Shown: positions 1-8,024 of the stretch, one piece after another | Layout: the number at the start of each line of letters is the position of its first letter | How positions within the stretch are numbered: the stretch's first letter is position 1 | NCBI GenBank assembly: GCA_028819195.1 | Contig: JAPPMF010000017.1 | Coordinates: 16,859-80,858 of the forward strand | From: Bin55 sp028819195 | Lineage (GTDB): Bacteria; Pseudomonadota; Gammaproteobacteria; Pseudomonadales; Azotimanducaceae | Direction of reading: 5' to 3' | Length of the DNA stretch: 64,000 nt | Position numbers and translations under genes: made by a program | Notes under the pieces: generated by a model | The model's database searches: none | The model's input: only the letters and a program-made list of their open reading frames with translations | What the model was told of the DNA's origin: nothing

Positions 1-351
1 TCGGAGTTCGGTATCGACGAAATCTTTCATGAAGTAACCAAAAGCCACAATCGGCAGTGTGGCGACGATCAAGTTTAAGACTAATTTTGTGTCGGTGTCA
101 ATCTGTCTGTGGACGACAAATCGAACAGTTGCATTCGCTAGGTTGGTAAGGTGTTTACGAAAGTAAAAGACGACGGCAAGTAGAGTCCCAAAGTGAACAG
201 CAACGTCTACGATTATTCCTTGTTCTTCCCAACCTAACCAATGTGGTAGGATAATAAGATGGGCTGAACTCGAAATCGGTAGGAACTCAGTTAAACCCTG
301 TAGTAGCGCGACGACTACGATGGCAAGGTAATGTTCTAATTCGCTGAGCAT
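1..351 (-). CDS. uppP: Undecaprenyl-diphosphatase UppP (BacA), N-terminal part, cut by the window edge
   Basis: This inner-membrane phosphatase converts undecaprenyl diphosphate to the monophosphate carrier used in peptidoglycan and other wall-polymer synthesis. Reading the minus strand from ATG at 351 gives 117 residues before the window ends. The family signature GLTEFLPISSSAHL lies at about residues 19-32 and holds the conserved Glu and Ser residues. It is followed by a DVAVHFGTLLAVV helix. The family is usually about 265-280 residues, so roughly 150 C-terminal residues lie outside the window. No strong ribosome binding site is visible; the start is chosen because the protein begins like its homologues. 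The next gene upstream on the same strand is ssb, about 110 bases away. Confidence 0.93.
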   Translation of the reverse strand, partial: MLSELEHYLAIVVVALLQGLTEFLPISSSAHLIILPHWLGWEEQGIIVDVAVHFGTLLAVVFYFRKHLTNLANATVRFVVHRQIDTDTKLVLNLIVATLPIVAFGYFMKDFVDTELR

Positions 352-462
352 CTTCGCGATTCGATTACCAAGAAGTCCTTCTCAGTGACTTTTTGCAAAG
401 TAGTAGATTAAGGGTATCCGCCACTGAGCATTAGGGTTTGCCGTTGCTGACTTAAGCTGTTC

Positions 463-960
463 TCAGAACGGAATGTCGTCGTCGATATCGTCGTAACTGA
501 GATCAGGCTGTGGGTTCGATTGACTCGATTTAGTCGAACTTTGCTGCGAACGTTGTTGATCCTTTTCCGCACGTTGATGACCACTCTGGGGAGCTTTTCC
601 GTAAGTGGTACTTCCCGAATGTGTACTTTGACCTGAGAGCATAATTAAATCTCGAGCCCTCACTTCGGCACGTTGTTGCTGGACACCATCGCGTTCCCAT
701 TTACGAGTTCTCAATTCACCTTCAACATAAACCTGGCTGCCTTTGTGTAAATGTTTAGACGCGATTTCCGCAAGAGGTCCCCAGCATACTACTGAATGCC
801 ATTCGGTTTCTTCTCGTTGTTCTTGTGTTTGACGATCTCGCCAACGAGTTGTTGTCGCTACTGAAAAAGTAGTGAAAGCAGTACCTGCATTCGAAAATCG
901 TGCTACGGGATCTTGACCAAGGTGACCAAGCAACGTTATCCTATTTAAGCTGTAAGTCAT
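463..960 (-). CDS. ssb: Single-stranded DNA-binding protein SSB
   Basis: SSB coats single-stranded DNA during replication, recombination and repair and recruits partner proteins through its acidic tail. The 165-residue protein has the typical OB-fold start (NRITLLGHLGQDP, about residues 6-18) and the conserved TEWHSVVCWG and GSQVYVEGELRTRKW segments (about 52-88). A Gln/Ser-rich disordered linker follows, and the protein ends in the diagnostic tip DDDIPF. The length is close to E. coli SSB (178). It starts at ATG 960 on the minus strand. The gene looks complete and ordinary. Confidence 0.97.
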   Translation of the reverse strand: MTYSLNRITLLGHLGQDPVARFSNAGTAFTTFSVATTTRWRDRQTQEQREETEWHSVVCWGPLAEIASKHLHKGSQVYVEGELRTRKWERDGVQQQRAEVRARDLIMLSGQSTHSGSTTYGKAPQSGHQRAEKDQQRSQQSSTKSSQSNPQPDLSYDDIDDDIPF

Positions 961-1267
961 AGTGAATTTACCGTTATTCTGTACTCAGTATGTTACTCAC
1001 GGTTCGCAAATAAATAGGGGGCTAATATACAAAAGTACCGAAATGATTGATCAATTTTGTGTCGGATTTCAGCCAGTTGAAAAAATGAGTCAGCAAGATT
1101 CTTCATCTTTTACGCAGATGAATTTCCATCCATTTTCAACTCAACTTTTTCTAATTTAACTGTACTAGTTGGTAAATGCTTGGCTTAAAAAAGCTTGATT
1201 GAGGAACTCGGAATTGCGACGCAGTTCGATTTCTTTGTTGCTCAAATTATATCGAAGAAATTTGACG
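961..1267. other. Intergenic region, no supported gene
   Basis: This 307-base AT-rich spacer lies between ssb and the MBL-fold hydrolase gene, both on the minus strand. Short open frames here lack family resemblance and ribosome binding sites. It should contain the ssb promoter near 960-1060, but I could not identify its elements with confidence. Confidence 0.5.
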
Positions 1268-1957
1268 TTAACTCGCGCGCATGAATTGCCGCCACGTTTC
1301 AAGGTCGCGAATGCTAAAGACCGAATTACATTTCTTTACTTCAGCCATCGTCGCTTTAGGAACACTACTGTAATTGTGCCCTGGTAACAATAGGGTATCG
1401 TTTGAGAGTGATTCAATCTTCTTTATGCTATGAAACATTTCATCAGGATCTGACCCCGGCAAATCCACTCGACCGCAACAATCAATAAACAGGGTATCTC
1501 CCGACACGAGTAAATCACTCACTTTGAGGCATTGTGAGCCTGGTGTGTGTCCTGGAGTATGCAGAAACTCAATGTGTAATGAACCCAAATCTAAACCGAA
1601 TCCTGCGTTCGTTCTTACTACATCACTTTCGCTAATACCCGTCAACTCCTTAACTGCATCGCTGTCGAGTTTATGTATATATACTGGTAACGTGTGTCGA
1701 TTCAGCACGTCGGCGATTCCCGGGATTGTAAAACCTGCCCATTCTCCACCCACATGGTCAGGATGAAAGTGAGTGGCGATCACACCAGTGAGTTGATAAT
1801 CGTGCTCAGCGACAAACGCGAGTAACGTCTCAATGTCCCAAGCCGGATCGACCAAGACACCTTCACGAGTTTCAGCTGAACCGATGAAATATGAGAAATT
1901 GGCCATCGGTCCCACTTGGAACTGTTCAACAAGAATTTCGGAGTTTAATTTGTTCAA
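1268..1957 (-). CDS. MBL-fold metallo-hydrolase, glyoxalase II / persulfide dioxygenase-like
   Basis: This is a 229-residue metallo-beta-lactamase-fold hydrolase. The zinc motif THFHPDHVGG lies at residues 62-71, with a further metal-ligand segment HTPGHTPGSQC near 133-143, VSGDTLFIDCCGR near 151-163 and the C-terminal LPGHNY at about 191-196. This order matches the glyoxalase II/YcbL/ETHE1-like branch, which hydrolyses thioesters or oxidises persulfides; the exact substrate cannot be read from sequence. The start appears to be TTG at 1957, because no in-frame ATG precedes the conserved core. It is divergent from the PqaA-like gene at 2141, with a shared 183-base upstream region. Confidence 0.85.
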   Translation of the reverse strand: MNKLNSEILVEQFQVGPMANFSYFIGSAETREGVLVDPAWDIETLLAFVAEHDYQLTGVIATHFHPDHVGGEWAGFTIPGIADVLNRHTLPVYIHKLDSDAVKELTGISESDVVRTNAGFGLDLGSLHIEFLHTPGHTPGSQCLKVSDLLVSGDTLFIDCCGRVDLPGSDPDEMFHSIKKIESLSNDTLLLPGHNYSSVPKATMAEVKKCNSVFSIRDLETWRQFMRAS

Positions 1958-2140
1958 TGTGATTTCATGCTATTCCATACTCGCACGAAATCTAGGTGAA
2001 CTAGGCTGGTGCGACGAAGTTGATTCATAAAATGTAGACTCTGCATTCAATAATGATCGATTCTCCCCACGAAGAACAAAGTCGTCTTGGTACTGACGGG
2101 AGAGAACTCAATAGATCATTCTTTCGATAATACAACGCAA

Positions 2141-3835
2141 ATGTTAAATCTGATCCGACAATTTTATCTTGCCATTCTGTTTTTTGGTGCGTTTTCTCTA
2201 TGGGCAGGACCACATGAAACACTCGAAGAGTACATTGAACAAGCAGACGATTCCTACGAATGGTCCATTGAAAGTGTCGAAGAATTCGGTGAACTTAAAC
2301 ACATTGTGGTCGATCTGAAATCGCAAAGATGGCGCGATAAAAATACTGTAGATCGACCTATTTGGCAACATTGGATGCGGATTTATGTTCCGGATGAACC
2401 AGCAGAAAACGTAGCGATGATTTTTATCGGTGGTGGTAAAAACCAAACCGAAGCCCCGACTGAAGTACTCACAGATTTCGCTAAGCTCGCTCAGGATAGT
2501 CAAACGATCGTCGTGTACTTAGGACAGGTTCCAAATCAACCGTTAATGTTTGACGGTAATGCATTTCCCATACGTGAAGACGCTCTGGTGGCATATTCGT
2601 GGAAACAGTACTTAGAAACGGGAGATCACACTTGGATTGTGAATCTACCAATGGTAAAAAGCGTCGTAAGGGCGATGGATGCGACGACAGAACTCCTCAG
2701 TATCGAGGAAGCTGGCGAGTATGAGATCAACGAATTTGTTGTCAGCGGCGGTTCAAAACGGGGGTGGACTGCTTGGCTGACTACTGCGATGGATCAACGA
2801 GTGATTGCTACGATTCCGATCGTCTTCGACGCGCTGAAATTTGAAGATTCATTACACAACCACTTTAAGTCATACGGATATTGGTCGCCGGCACTAGCCG
2901 ACTATGCTTCAGAAGGACTCCTACGAAAATTAGGAACTGATGAAGCTCAGGATTTATTCCTCATTACCGATCCCTACGAGTTTCGTGAACGATTAACCGT
3001 ACCAAAATATTTGGTGAATTCTGCTGGCGATGAGTTTTTTCCAGTCGACTCAGCCCAATACTACTTTGACGAGTTGCGGGGTGACAAATACCTCCGGTAC
3101 ATACCCAATACTGATCACAGTTTGAACCAATCGGATGTAAATCAGAGTCTCGCTACCTTTCTATGGTTGATTGCAAACAAGAAGGAGATTCCTTCTTTCG
3201 AGTGGTCATGGAAAGATAAAAATATTTCAGTGTCGAACTTTCAAGGTTCAGTACTAGAGGTTAATCTCTATGAGGCATTCAACCAACATGGTAGAGACTT
3301 TCGCTTATTACCGGCGAGCGACGAAACACCGACACCGCGGGGTACGACCTGGACAAAAACTGACCAATCGGACACTAAAGATGACAACGAAGTACTCTTT
3401 GATTTGCAATGGAACTTGAAGGATCGAGAATCGGGCTGGCATGCCGGCTTTGTCGAAGTAGTTTTTGATGTCGGTTTTACCTATCCGTTCAGACTAACAA
3501 CTAATGTCAAAGTTTCCCCTGATGATCGACCGTTTGAACACAAAGATCATCGTGCCGAAAATTATGTTACGATACATTGTGGCTCGCTCGATGAAGACGT
3601 TTCCACTTCCGTTATCAATCATCTAAAAAATGATGTTGGCACAGAATATGCCGAGTACCAAGTATCCAATGACCGTGATTACTACACGTGGTTACCTGTT
3701 CAAGACATGCGAATTGAAGGTCGAAAGGTAGGTGCATTTTTGGAGTCGTTAGGTTACCAAGAAGAAGCATGTTTGTTCCAGATTGAATCCGGTCCGAAAC
3801 CTACGATTCTGGAAAATCAAGAAGACGGCGATTAG
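2141..3835 (+). CDS. PhoPQ-activated pathogenicity-related (PqaA-like) exported protein
   Basis: This protein belongs to the PqaA family (PhoPQ-activated pathogenicity-related), which has an alpha/beta-hydrolase-like fold and an unclear biochemical role. Recognisable segments are the RPIWQHWMRIYVP strand, IFIGGGKNQTEAP, VVYLGQVPNQPLMF and VVSGGSKRGWTAWLTTAMD, the last holding the Ser-like nucleophile elbow. The C-terminal third (from about residue 390) is an added beta-rich region. I start at ATG 2141 rather than TTG 2087 because residues 1-22 then form a clean signal peptide, so the protein is probably periplasmic or secreted. The stop lies 21 bases before the next gene, so it may head the long operon that ends at 13405. 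Confidence 0.85.
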   Translation: MLNLIRQFYLAILFFGAFSLWAGPHETLEEYIEQADDSYEWSIESVEEFGELKHIVVDLKSQRWRDKNTVDRPIWQHWMRIYVPDEPAENVAMIFIGGGKNQTEAPTEVLTDFAKLAQDSQTIVVYLGQVPNQPLMFDGNAFPIREDALVAYSWKQYLETGDHTWIVNLPMVKSVVRAMDATTELLSIEEAGEYEINEFVVSGGSKRGWTAWLTTAMDQRVIATIPIVFDALKFEDSLHNHFKSYGYWSPALADYASEGLLRKLGTDEAQDLFLITDPYEFRERLTVPKYLVNSAGDEFFPVDSAQYYFDELRGDKYLRYIPNTDHSLNQSDVNQSLATFLWLIANKKEIPSFEWSWKDKNISVSNFQGSVLEVNLYEAFNQHGRDFRLLPASDETPTPRGTTWTKTDQSDTKDDNEVLFDLQWNLKDRESGWHAGFVEVVFDVGFTYPFRLTTNVKVSPDDRPFEHKDHRAENYVTIHCGSLDEDVSTSVINHLKNDVGTEYAEYQVSNDRDYYTWLPVQDMRIEGRKVGAFLESLGYQEEACLFQIESGPKPTILENQEDGD

Positions 3836-3856
3836 TTATTTCGACGGTGAGAAGAA

Positions 3857-4606
3857 TTGGCTTTCGGTAAAAAACTACAACAAACTATTGCTGCCATACT
3901 AGCTCCAACATTGATGCTGATCGCATGCCTTTGTGTTGTATTAGTATTAGTATTAGTCGTGTGGCTAACGGTACTATTCATGAAGCCTGTCGCTACTTCT
4001 CACAAACCCTACTTCGATAAACCTAGTTATGCGGAGGTACGCCCAGATTGGTATCTTTATGGTGAGTCCGAATCATCTACTAGCTATGAATTCGAAAATA
4101 GAGATTTGCAAGCTGCATTTGTGACGTTAGACCAACTTTATGGATTGGTTGGTAGAGATGAGCAACCTTTTAGTGAAAAACCGGAGCTAGCAGCGCTAGC
4201 TACGGAGTTGTCACAAGGGTTTCCAGCCGCGGTGAATCGAGAACAGTTGATGATTGAATTTTTTAACGATTTACGACAATTTTCAGTAGAACTGTCATTG
4301 GACGATGGGTTGAAACGGATTGCCGACGAAAGTGAACGCACAAGCAGAATCTTATTAGCCTTAAGAAGTTATCACGTCGAATACGTCGATCGGCTTACAG
4401 CTGCGATGAGCATTGCCAACGTCAATACGAACGTGCAAGAATCTACTCGACGGGGTAAAATTCAACTACATTTGCAGATTGTGGCGGCCATTGCCTTGAC
4501 TCTCTTAGCTAGTTCAATTGCCATGTTGATTTTTCGTATTCGGTCAGACCTCAATGCGCTTAGAGTGAGAGTAGAAAAGCAGGAGCAACTTGATGAAACA
4601 AGTTAG
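3857..4606 (+). CDS. Uncharacterised two-TM membrane protein (first gene of the VWA/TolQ-like cluster)
   Basis: I do not recognise a family. The 249-residue protein has a very hydrophobic N-terminal helix (about residues 11-42), a periplasmic-looking middle domain and a second membrane helix near 208-228. A short charged tail follows that could form a coiled coil. This two-helix layout resembles sensor or scaffold proteins, but no signalling domain follows the second helix. The start is TTG at 3857, preceded by a purine-rich GAGAAG. Its end overlaps the next gene by 14 bases, which suggests translational coupling. A structural role in the envelope assembly encoded downstream is an inference from neighbours only. 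Confidence 0.7.
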   Translation: MAFGKKLQQTIAAILAPTLMLIACLCVVLVLVLVVWLTVLFMKPVATSHKPYFDKPSYAEVRPDWYLYGESESSTSYEFENRDLQAAFVTLDQLYGLVGRDEQPFSEKPELAALATELSQGFPAAVNREQLMIEFFNDLRQFSVELSLDDGLKRIADESERTSRILLALRSYHVEYVDRLTAAMSIANVNTNVQESTRRGKIQLHLQIVAAIALTLLASSIAMLIFRIRSDLNALRVRVEKQEQLDETS

Positions 4607-5303
4607 GGTGTTGCCTGGCATCATGCTAGGATTGGCTTTTACGCTTATACCGCTTTCCTTAGCCGTGGCGACTGAAGAAACCATGGATTTAGCCGAATGC
4701 ATTGCTGAACTCGAGGCAGAAGCAAAAGCCGCCGAAGAGGAAGGTACGTCCTCTACCGAAGCGACTTTGCAAGACAGTATCAGTAGATTTGATGAATGTA
4801 TTAAACGCATGAAACTGCAGAGTACGGGTACAATGGCTAACTCGGAAAACGAAAGTCAATCGTCGAATAGCCTGTCGGGTCAGAGTCAGATTCAGGGCCA
4901 GAATCAAAATGCTTCAGAAAGTTTGTCGCAGAGCATGCAAGCATTAGACATACTATTAGCGGAACAGCAAGAACAGCTCGACCAAGAACAGGCACAGCGC
5001 GACTTACAGACCGCTGCCGAACAAACCAAGCAAGCGCAAGATAATCCTACGGTCGACGAAGTAAGCGATCAATCAAGCGAACAAACGTCGGAAGAACAGC
5101 TTGCCAGTCAAGACAATTTGCCTAGCGAAGAGGACGTTCGGTCGAAAGGGGGGCAACACAAAAGTGGCGAGCGATATCCACTAGACCCTGAGGACGAAGA
5201 CATCGTATTGAAGACGATTCGTAAAGCAGCCGAAACCGAACAGGATCCCAAAACGAAAGCAGATTTATGGGAGGAATACTATGAGTACGCCGACAAAAAA
5301 TAA
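4593..5303 (+). CDS. Uncharacterised exported Gln/Ser/Glu-rich protein
   Basis: There is no recognised family. ATG at 4593 is preceded by AGGAG at 4581-4585, a good ribosome binding site. Residues 1-27 form a signal peptide ending near LAVATEE. The mature protein starts with a helical Glu/Ala-rich stretch containing two Cys (DLAECIAELE and RFDECIKRM), which may pair with each other. A long low-complexity Gln/Ser/Glu linker (about residues 85-190) follows, and then a small charged C-terminal helix region (EDEDIVLKTIRKAAETEQ). The gene overlaps its neighbours by 14 bases upstream and 23 downstream. The layout suggests a periplasmic spacer or tether. Confidence 0.7.
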   Translation: MKQVRVLPGIMLGLAFTLIPLSLAVATEETMDLAECIAELEAEAKAAEEEGTSSTEATLQDSISRFDECIKRMKLQSTGTMANSENESQSSNSLSGQSQIQGQNQNASESLSQSMQALDILLAEQQEQLDQEQAQRDLQTAAEQTKQAQDNPTVDEVSDQSSEQTSEEQLASQDNLPSEEDVRSKGGQHKSGERYPLDPEDEDIVLKTIRKAAETEQDPKTKADLWEEYYEYADKK

Positions 5304-6633
5304 CCTTAATCATCGCCCGATTTTTCAGGTACTGCCTAGCAGTATCTTGCTAACACTTAGCGTGGGTGCTATGTTGCTAGTCACACCGTTACACGCTGTC
5401 AAAGTTGGGCCCCAAGCGCGACCAACAAAACCAACAATGGTCGACGTCGAAGAACAACCAAAGTTTCTCAAAACGCGCATGGATATTCCTTCCCTGCGCT
5501 TAGCGATTCCTGTGCTAGATCCGGGTATTCCCATCAGTACCGAGGAACAACAAACAGAAGGTATTTGGCCCGAATTGCGACAAGCCGAGGCGGTGCTAGC
5601 TGCCAGCAAGTTAAAGGAATGGGTGCATCGCTTTAATCAGTTTGATGAGATTGTGATTTCGGCTGATTCATCGGTTTCGGCCGACTTATACCTACTTGGT
5701 CGAATTGTGAAATCCGACGGCGAGACCATGAAACTAGCGTACCAAATTGTCGATGCGCGAGGTAAAAACTGGACTTCAGAGAGAATTAAGTCACATCGAG
5801 TTGAACCCGGTTGGCATGGACGGTACGGAAAAACCGAAAGAGACCCTTTTGACGAACTTTATTACGAAATCGCCGAAGATTTGTACGAGGAACTAAAGGA
5901 TCGTGGTAAGTCGCATGTCAATCAAATGGAATATAACGAACGGCGAGGGACAAAGAGCGCCCGAATGTCTGAACTAGAACAAATAACTACCGTTCGAAAA
6001 CTCGCGTTTGCTGGCTACATCTCACCCTCGAAATACGGCGATTTTTTGACAATTTCCGACGGTCGATATAAGATCGTCAAAGCACCTAGTGAAGAATCTC
6101 AAGATTGGGTGCGTATGGAATCGATCATGCGCCGAGATAAAGAATTTATTGGGGTAATCGATAGCTACTATGAAGGTTATGTCGATCAATTGGCTAAAGA
6201 CTACAAACAATGGCAACACGATTCATTTCCAGTAGCACGCGAAGTTAGAATCGCAAAACGAAACCGAAACCTTAAATCAATTGCGGGTGCTGCTCTGCTA
6301 ATAGCGTCAGCTGCAGCGCTGAAGGATGGTGCCGCTGCCGAAGGCGATGGCTCAGCCGAGTTGGGTGTCCAAGTAGGCGCCGCCGCCAGCGGAGCTTTAC
6401 TATTAGGTGCTTTTCGTGACAACCAACTTAGAAAACAAGCCTCTGAAGAGATTAACGAATTAGGCAAAAGTATGCATAACTCCATTAGACCTACCCGTAT
6501 TGATCTCGATGGTAAAGTAGTTACTCTCACTGGTACTGTTCACGAACAGTACCAAGAATGGTCGTCGCTGTTGTTGGACCTATACAACTCGGTAGAAAAC
6601 GATCCAGATGCGGTGCAAATCTTAGAGGAGTGA
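5281..6633 (+). CDS. Uncharacterised exported protein with glycine/alanine-rich hydrophobic segment
   Basis: There is no recognised family. ATG at 5281 has a GGGAGGA ribosome binding site about 6 bases upstream, inside the previous gene. An N-terminal hydrophobic segment (about residues 20-38) ending near PLHAVK looks like a signal peptide. Residues 60-200 contain a segment (LRLAIPVLDPGIP, then DLYLLGRIV) that resembles periplasmic proteins with an alternating alpha/beta domain. A Gly/Ala-rich hydrophobic stretch near 338-383 could be a glycine-zipper hairpin able to sit in a membrane. The last 60 residues are soluble. The length is 450 residues. The gene is followed by a 41-base gap before the TPR gene. 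Confidence 0.7.
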   Translation: MSTPTKNNLNHRPIFQVLPSSILLTLSVGAMLLVTPLHAVKVGPQARPTKPTMVDVEEQPKFLKTRMDIPSLRLAIPVLDPGIPISTEEQQTEGIWPELRQAEAVLAASKLKEWVHRFNQFDEIVISADSSVSADLYLLGRIVKSDGETMKLAYQIVDARGKNWTSERIKSHRVEPGWHGRYGKTERDPFDELYYEIAEDLYEELKDRGKSHVNQMEYNERRGTKSARMSELEQITTVRKLAFAGYISPSKYGDFLTISDGRYKIVKAPSEESQDWVRMESIMRRDKEFIGVIDSYYEGYVDQLAKDYKQWQHDSFPVAREVRIAKRNRNLKSIAGAALLIASAAALKDGAAAEGDGSAELGVQVGAAASGALLLGAFRDNQLRKQASEEINELGKSMHNSIRPTRIDLDGKVVTLTGTVHEQYQEWSSLLLDLYNSVENDPDAVQILEE

Positions 6634-6674
6634 GCATCCTTCTTTCACTACTATCTGACTAAGGTAGGGTACCA

Positions 6675-8024
6675 ATGAACCGCAAGTTTGTACCGAAACT
6701 CGCGATCCTTTGCGTTTTTTGCTCTCTCCCTTGGCAATGCTTCGCCTCCGAAAATTTAGAGGAATTACTAGATTGCGAAGGTAAAGATGCCGATTCCCAA
6801 CTCTGTATCGACAAAGAAGAAGCGTTTGAACTAAAAGCAAGAATAGAGGTTCTATTCCCGATACTTGATGCGATTGAAGAACCACCGTGGGATGCTGAAT
6901 CGTATGCCGAGAACAAGACAATATATGCCGAAGCCCAAGAACTTTATGACACTTGGTATTTCAGCGATGCGAAAACGAAGTTTCAAAAGTGTTTAGATAC
7001 TTTGGTTAGTCTTCAACAATTGTATGACTCTGAGTTAGTTGATCGGCGCACACAAATTGATGCGCTTATCGAGAACAAAGACTACGAAGCGGCGTTACCA
7101 CAAATCGAACGACTATTGCAATGGACACCCGATGACCAACAACTAGTGAATATGCGGGATAGAACAAAAGTTGCAATCGAGTTAAAAGAAGTCATTACTA
7201 AAGTTCAAGTACATATCGAACAAGAAGAATTCGAACAAGCCGCTGAGTTACTAAATGACTTTCCGTCAGGATATTGGGTCGATGAAGTCAGAGCTGCTAG
7301 CCAAAAAATATTTCTTCATGAAGTTGAGACGAGTTACAAACAAGCAATGTCCCAAGGATACGAATTTAGAGATAACAACGATTTGTTAGCCGCTAAGAAT
7401 TCGTTTAATGAGGCGTTAAGATTTAACCCGAATTCAACCGTTGCACAAGAAGCACTCGATGATGTGAATGAACGCCTTCGGCTAATCCAAATTGAAGATT
7501 TGTTAGACGTCCTCGAGGATCAAGAGCACAATGAGAATTGGGAAGGAACTGTCGCTACGATTGGGGAACTCGATAAACTTAACGCATCTTCAGACTACAT
7601 TGACAATCGTCGCAAACGTGTTTCTCTGTTCTTGGACGTAGAAGCACGTTTAGCTGCAAGCACCAATATTGATATCGCGGAATTTGACAAAAATAAACGC
7701 CAACAAATTCAAGAGTTATTAAAAGAAACACAGCAGTACATTCAATCAGATCGAATCCGAACTGTATATGAAGAGGTTTCGACTTTGTTTGATACTTATA
7801 CCACACCCGTCAAAATTACTTTACGGTCAGATCGCCGAACCAGTGTTCGTATTACCCCTGGTAAATCTCTGGGTCGATTCAAGAAAAAGGTCTTGAAAGT
7901 ACTGCCGGGAAGTTACGAGATTAGCGGGACTCGCAAAGGATTTCACCAAGTCGTACAAAATCTTGTCGTGAAACCAAATTCCGATACCATCGAAGTAGAG
8001 ATAGTTTGTAGTGCAAGGTTCTAA
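6675..8024 (+). CDS. Exported TPR protein with a C-terminal PEGA-like domain
   Basis: This 449-residue protein has a signal peptide (residues 1-25, ending CFASEN). It is followed by helical pairs with TPR character: YSDSELVDRR-type helices, DYEAALPQIERLL, EFEQAAELLNDF and DLLAAKNSFNEALRFNPNS, the last at about 230-250 being the clearest repeat. A small beta-rich domain (about 375-449) resembles a PEGA-type module. It is probably a periplasmic adaptor in an envelope complex. ATG 6675 follows a 41-base spacer with a weak ribosome binding site. The end overlaps the next start by 14 bases, so translation of the PEGA/FGE protein is probably coupled to it. Confidence 0.75.
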   Translation: MNRKFVPKLAILCVFCSLPWQCFASENLEELLDCEGKDADSQLCIDKEEAFELKARIEVLFPILDAIEEPPWDAESYAENKTIYAEAQELYDTWYFSDAKTKFQKCLDTLVSLQQLYDSELVDRRTQIDALIENKDYEAALPQIERLLQWTPDDQQLVNMRDRTKVAIELKEVITKVQVHIEQEEFEQAAELLNDFPSGYWVDEVRAASQKIFLHEVETSYKQAMSQGYEFRDNNDLLAAKNSFNEALRFNPNSTVAQEALDDVNERLRLIQIEDLLDVLEDQEHNENWEGTVATIGELDKLNASSDYIDNRRKRVSLFLDVEARLAASTNIDIAEFDKNKRQQIQELLKETQQYIQSDRIRTVYEEVSTLFDTYTTPVKITLRSDRRTSVRITPGKSLGRFKKKVLKVLPGSYEISGTRKGFHQVVQNLVVKPNSDTIEVEIVCSARF